From Gymnothorax reevesii (taxonomy: Eukaryota > Chordata > Actinopteri > Anguilliformes > Muraenidae), in contig CM056574.1 in the NCBI GenBank assembly GCA_029721435.1, positions 1,635,001 through 1,699,000 on the forward strand: 64,000 nucleotides of DNA. Reading direction: 5' to 3'. The notes beneath the pieces are model-generated. The model did not search any database and was not told the origin of the DNA. It saw only the letters and a program-made list of their open reading frames with translations. Positions within the stretch are counted from its first letter, which is position 1; every line of letters begins with the position of its first letter. Positions 59,401 to 64,000 of this stretch are shown here, in pieces. The translations under genes and the position numbers were made by a program.

Positions 59401-62400
59401 ATGCTCCTTCTGCAGAGTAATCTGTGGTGACATGCTCCTTCTGCAGAGTAATCTGTGGTGACTCGCTCCCTCTGTAGAGTAATCTTTGGTGACTCACTCG
59501 CTCTGCAGTGTGATCTGTTGCAACTCAATCTCTCTGCAGAGTAATGTGTGGTGAGTCGCTCCCTCTGCAGAGTAATGTGTGGTGAGTCGCTCCCTCTGCA
59601 GAGTAATCTGTGGTGACTCGCTCCCTCTACAGTGTAGTCTGTGGTGACTCGTGCCCTCTGCAGAGTAATCTGTGGTGACGCGCTCCCTCTGCAGAGTAAT
59701 GTGTGGTGAGTCGCTCTCTCTGCAGTGTAATCTGTGGTGACTCGCTCCCTCTGCAGAGTAATCTGTGGTGACTCGCTCCCTCTGCAGAGTAATCTGTGGT
59801 GACATGCTCCTTCTGCAGAGTAATCTGTGGTGACATGCTCCTTCTACAGAGTAATCTGTGGTGACTCGCTCGCTCTGCAGTGTGATCTGTTGCAACTCAA
59901 TCTCTCTGCAGAGTAATGTGTGGTGAGTCGCTCCCTCTGCAGTGTAGTCTGTGGTGACTCGCTCCCTCTGCAGAGTAATCTGTGGTGACTCGCTCCCTCT
60001 GCAGAGTAATCTGTGGTGACTCGCTCCCTCTGCAGAGTAATCTGTGGTGACTCGCTCCCTCTGCAGAGTAATCTGTGGTGACTCGCTCCCTCTGCAGAGT
60101 AATCTGTGGTGACTCGCTCCCTCTGCAGATTAATCTGTGGTGACTCGCTCCCTCTGCAGATTAATCTGTGGTGACTCGTTCCCTCTGCAGTGTAGTCTGT
60201 GGTGACTCGCTCCCTCTGTAGAGTAATCTTTGGTGACTCACTCGCTCTGCAGTGTGATCTCTGGCAACTCAATCTCTCTGCAGAGTAATGTGTGGTGACT
60301 CGCTCCCTCTACAGAGTAATCTGTGGTGACTCGCGCCCTCTGCAGAGTAATCTGTGGTGACTCGCGCCCTCTGCAGAATAGTCTGTGGTGACTCGCGCCC
60401 TCTGCAGAGTAATCTGTGGTGACTCGCGCCCTCTGCAGTGTAGTCTGTGGTGACTCGCGCCCTCTGCAGAGTAGTCTTTGGTGACTCGCGCCCTCTGCAG
60501 AGTAGTCTTTGGTGACTCGCGCCCTTTGCAGTGTAGTCTGTGGTGACTCGTGCCCTCTGCAGTGTAGTCTGTGGTGACTCGCGCCCTCTGCAGTGTAGTC
60601 TGTGGTGACTCGCACCCTCTGCAGTGTAGTCTGTGGTGACTCGCTCCCTCTGCAGAGTAATCTGTGGTGACTCGCGCCCTCTGCAGTGTAGTCTGTGGTG
60701 ACTCGCTCCCTCTGCAGTGTAGTCTGTGGTGACTCGCTCCCTCTGCCGAGTAATCTGTGGTGACTCGCTCCCTCTGCAGAGTAATCTGTGGTGACTCGCT
60801 CCCTCTGCAGAGTAATTTGTGGTGACTCGCTCCTTTTGCAGGGTAATCATTGGTGACTCGCTCCTTTTGCAGGGTAATCATTGGTGACTCACTCCCTTTG
60901 CAGGGAAAACTGTGGTGACTCCCTCCCTCTGCAGAGTAATCTGTGGTGACTCGCTCCTTCTGCAGAGTAATCTGTGGTGACTCGCTCCCTCTGCAGTGTA
61001 ATCTGTGGTGACTCGATCCCTCTGCAGATTAATCTGTGGTGACTCGCTCCCTCTGCAGTGTAATCTGTGGTGACTCGCTCCCTCTGCAGAGTAATCTGTG
61101 GTGACTCGATCCCTCTGCAGTGTAGTCTGTGGCGACTCGCTCCCTCTGCAGAGTAATCTGTGGTGACTCGCTCCCTCTGCAGAGTAATCTGTGGTGACTC
61201 ACTCCCTCTGCAGAGTAATCTGTGGTGACATGCTCCTTCTGCAGAGTAATTTGTGGTGACTCGCTCGCTCTGCAGTGTGATCTGTTGCAACTCAATCTCT
61301 CTGCAGAGTAATGTGTGGTGAGTCGCTCCCTCTGCAGAGCAATGTGTGGTGAGTCGCTCCCTCTGCTGAGTAATCTGTGGTGACTCGCTCCCTCTGCAGT
61401 GTAGTCTGTGGTGACTCGTTCCCTCTGCAGTGTAGTCTGTGGTGACTCGCTGCCTCTGTAGAGTAATCTTTGGTGACTCACTCGCTCTGCAGTGTGATCT
61501 GTTGCAACTCAATCTCTCTGCAGAGTAATGTGTGGTGAGTCGCTCCCTCTGCAGAGTAATGTGTGGTGAGTCGCTCCCTCTGCAGAGTAATCTGTGGTGA
61601 CTCGCTCCCTCTGCAGAGTAATCTGTGGTGACTCGCTCCCTCTGCAGAGTAATCTGTGGTGACGCGCTCCCTCTGCAGAGTAATGTGTGGTGAGTCGCTC
61701 TCTCTGCAGAGTAATCTGTGGTGACTCTCTCCCTCTGCAGAGTAATCTGTGGTGACTCGCTCCCTCTGCAGAGTAATCTGTGGTGACTCGCTCCCTCTGC
61801 AGAGTAATCTGTGGTGACTCGATCCCTCTGCAGTGTAATCTGTGGTGACTCGCTCCCTCTGCAGAGTAATCTGTGGTGACTCGCTCCCTCTGCAGAGTAA
61901 TCTGTGGTGACTCGCTCCCTCTGCAGAGTAATCTGTGGTGACATGCTCCTTCTGCAGAGTAATCTGTGGTGACTCGCTGCCTCTGTAGAGTAATCTTTGG
62001 TGACTCACTCGCTCTGCAGTGTGATCTGTTGCAACTCAATCTCTCTGCAGAGTAATGTGTGGTGAGTCGCTCCCTCTGCAGAGTAATGTGTGGTGAGTCG
62101 CTCCCTCTGCAGAGTAATGTGTGGTGAGTCGCTCCCTCTGCAGAGTAATGTGTGGTGAGTCGCTCCCTCTGCAGAGTAATGTGTGGTGAGTCGCTCCCTC
62201 TGCAGAGTAATCTGTGGTGACTCGCTCCCTCTGCAGAGTAATCTGTGGTGACTCGCTCCCTCTGCAGAGTAATCTGTGGTGACGCGCTCCCTCTGCAGAG
62301 TAATGTGTGGTGAGTCGCTCTCTCTGCAGAGTAATCTGTGGTGACTCTCTCCCTCTGCAGAGTAATCTGTGGTGACTCGCTCCCTCTGCAGAGTAATCTG

Positions 62401-64000
62401 TGGTGACTCGCTCCCTCTGCAGAGTAATCTGTGGTGACTCGATCCCTCTGCAGTGTAATCTGTGGTGACTCGCTCCCTCTGCAGAGTAATCTGTGGTGAC
62501 TCGCTCCCTCTGCAGAGTAATCTGTGGTGACTCGCTCCCTCTGCAGAGTAATCTGTGGTGACATGCTCCTTCTGCAGAGTAATCTGTGGTGACTCGCTGC
62601 CTCTGTAGAGTAATCTTTGGTGACTCACTCGCTCTGCAGTGTGATCTGTTGCAACTCAATCTCTCTGCAGAGTAATGTGTGGTGAGTCGCTCCCTCTGCA
62701 GAGTAATGTGTGGTGAGTCGCTCCCTCTGCAGAGTAATGTGTGGTGAGTCGCTCCCTCTGCAGAGTAATGTGTGGTGAGTCGCTCCCTCTGCAGAGTAAT
62801 CTGTGGTGAGTCGCTCCCTCTGCAGAGTAATCTGTGGTGACTCGCTCCCTCTGCAGAGTAATGTGTGGTGAGTCGCTCCCTCTGCAGAGTAATCTGTGGT
62901 GACTCGCTCCCTCTGCAGTGTAGTCTGTGGTGACTCGCTCCCTCTGCAGTGTAGTCTGTGGTGACTCGTTCCCTCTGCAGTGTAGTCTGTGGTGACTCGC
63001 TGCCTCTGTAGAGTAATCTTTGGTGACTCACTCGCTCTGCAGTGTGATCTGTTGCAACTCAATCTCTCTGCAGAGTAATGTGTGGTGAGTCGCTCCCTCT
63101 GCAGAGTAATGTGTGGTGAGTCGCTCCCTCTGCAGAGTAATGTGTGGTGAGTCGCTCCCTCTGCAGAGTAATGTGTGGTGAGACGCTCCCTCTGCAGAGT
63201 AATCTGTGGTGAGTCGCTCCCTCTGCAGAGTAATCTGTGGTGACTCGCTCCCTCTGCAGAGTAATCTGCGGTTACTCGCTCCCTCTGCAGAGTAATCTAC
63301 GGTGACTCGCTCCCTCTGCAGAGTAATCTGCGGTGACTCGCTCCCTCTGCAGAGTAATCTGCGGTGACTCGCTCCCTCTGCAGAGTAATCTGCGGTGACT
63401 CGCTCCCTCTGCAGAGTAATCTGCGGTGACTTGCTCCCTCTGCAGAGTAATCTGTGGTGACTCGCTCCCTCTGCAGAGTAATCTGTGGTGACTCGCTCCC
63501 TCTGCAGTGTAATCTGTGGCGACTCGCTCCCTCTGCAGTGTAGTCTGTGGCGACTCGATCCCTCTGCAGTGTAGTCTGTGGCGACTCGCTCCCTCTGCAG
63601 TGTAGTCTGTGGCGACTCGCTCCCTCTGCAGAGTAATCTTTGGCGACTCACTCGCTCTGCAGTGTGATCTGTGGTGACATGCTCCTTCTGCAGAGTAATC
63701 TGTGGTGACTCGCTCCCTCTGCAGAGTAATCTGCGGTGACTTGCTCCCTCTGCAGAGTAATCTGTGGTGACTCGCTCCCTCTGCAGAGTAATCTGTGGTG
63801 ACTCGCTCCCTCTGCAGTGTAATCTGTGGTGACTCGCTCCCTCTGCAGTGTAGTCTGTGGCGACTCGCTCCCTCTGCAGTGTCGTCTGTGGCGACTCGCT
63901 CCCTCTGCAGTGTAGTCTGTGGCGACTCGCTCCCTCTGCAGAGTAATCTTTGGCGACTCACTCGCTCTGCAGTGTGATCTGTGGTGACATGCTCCTTCTG
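56469..64000. repeat. 31-bp minisatellite in the GPCR intron (about 243 copies, runs off the window)
   Basis: Units of agtaatctgtggtgactcgc followed by tccctctgcag. Common variants are gtgtagtctg, 'tggcgactcg', 'gcgccctctg', 'atgtgtggtgagtcg', 'catgctccttctg' and a 'gtgatctgttgcaactcaat' type. On the plus strand each unit ends in a pyrimidine run plus CAG, the shape of a 3' splice site. On the minus strand the consensus unit has no stop codon, so all three frames are open for long stretches. A 20-unit block (620 bp) is duplicated: the 'gttgcaactcaatctc' unit at 62027 recurs at 62647 with near-identical neighbours. The array continues past 64000. Confidence 0.96.

Noticed and set aside
56924..63961. 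Many minus-strand frames over the 31-bp array as a gene family
   Set aside because: All frames are open for the same reason, and the peptides change frame with every 31 bp. The array lies in the intron of a plus-strand gene.
1..64000. tRNA, rRNA or telomeric TTAGGG repeats
   Set aside because: I looked for cloverleaf-type A and B boxes, rRNA-like blocks and TTAGGG runs and saw none that I could support by eye.

Overview
The window looks like nuclear DNA of a ray-finned fish, probably a teleost. It carries several Tc1-like transposons, a two-gene Harbinger element, a Gmr1-like Ty3/gypsy retrotransposon whose integrase precedes its reverse transcriptase, L2-type LINE tails, long CA/GT microsatellites and introns with GT-AG borders. 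No species can be named from the sequence, and nothing bacterial (operons, ribosome binding sites, CRISPR) is present.

Layout. 1-2090: a short inverted-repeat element, LINE 3' ends and a second short repeat inserted into a LINE tail. 3401-5958: two arrays of one 27-bp minisatellite about 0.9 kb apart. 7663-8844: a 17-bp minisatellite, then CA-rich DNA. 11978-17247: a dead Tc1 element whose transposase gene is split by a complete-looking 3.7-kb Harbinger element (HARBI1-type transposase on +, Myb/SANT-like partner on -). 17250-22616: a Gmr1-like retroelement on the minus strand with a gag-pro-int-RT-RNaseH reading frame, two nonsense codons, an altered RT active site and no 3' LTR. 26767-34913: about 170 copies of a 48-bp unit. 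34930-38430: mostly single-copy DNA with a perfect CTCF-type motif and a candidate first exon. 38431-44088: piggyBac-like and Tc1-like elements, including one Tc1 with an uninterrupted transposase and one cut off by a 32-bp array. 44089-46316: the 32-bp array. 47754-50333: a 29-bp array. 50420-51926: a decayed Tc1. 53285-54846: a 40-bp GT-rich array. 55542-55836: the only host coding exon I can support, the N-terminus, TM1 and TM2 of an aminergic-type class A GPCR. 56469 to the window end: about 243 copies of a 31-bp unit inside the next intron of that GPCR.

How it fits together. The one host gene is the GPCR on the plus strand. A noncoding first exon may lie near 36.6-36.8 kb, which would make the transposon- and minisatellite-rich stretch between there and 55.5 kb its first intron; this is inference. 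The rest is selfish or tandemly repeated DNA. At least nine minisatellite arrays with different units cover roughly 25 kb of the 64 kb. Several have units free of stop codons on one strand, so they give very long open frames that I do not regard as genes. The most unusual features are the dense, phase-stable minisatellites, the integrase-first retroelement, the nested Harbinger-in-Tc1 insertion, and a minisatellite joined directly to a truncated Tc1 transposase gene.
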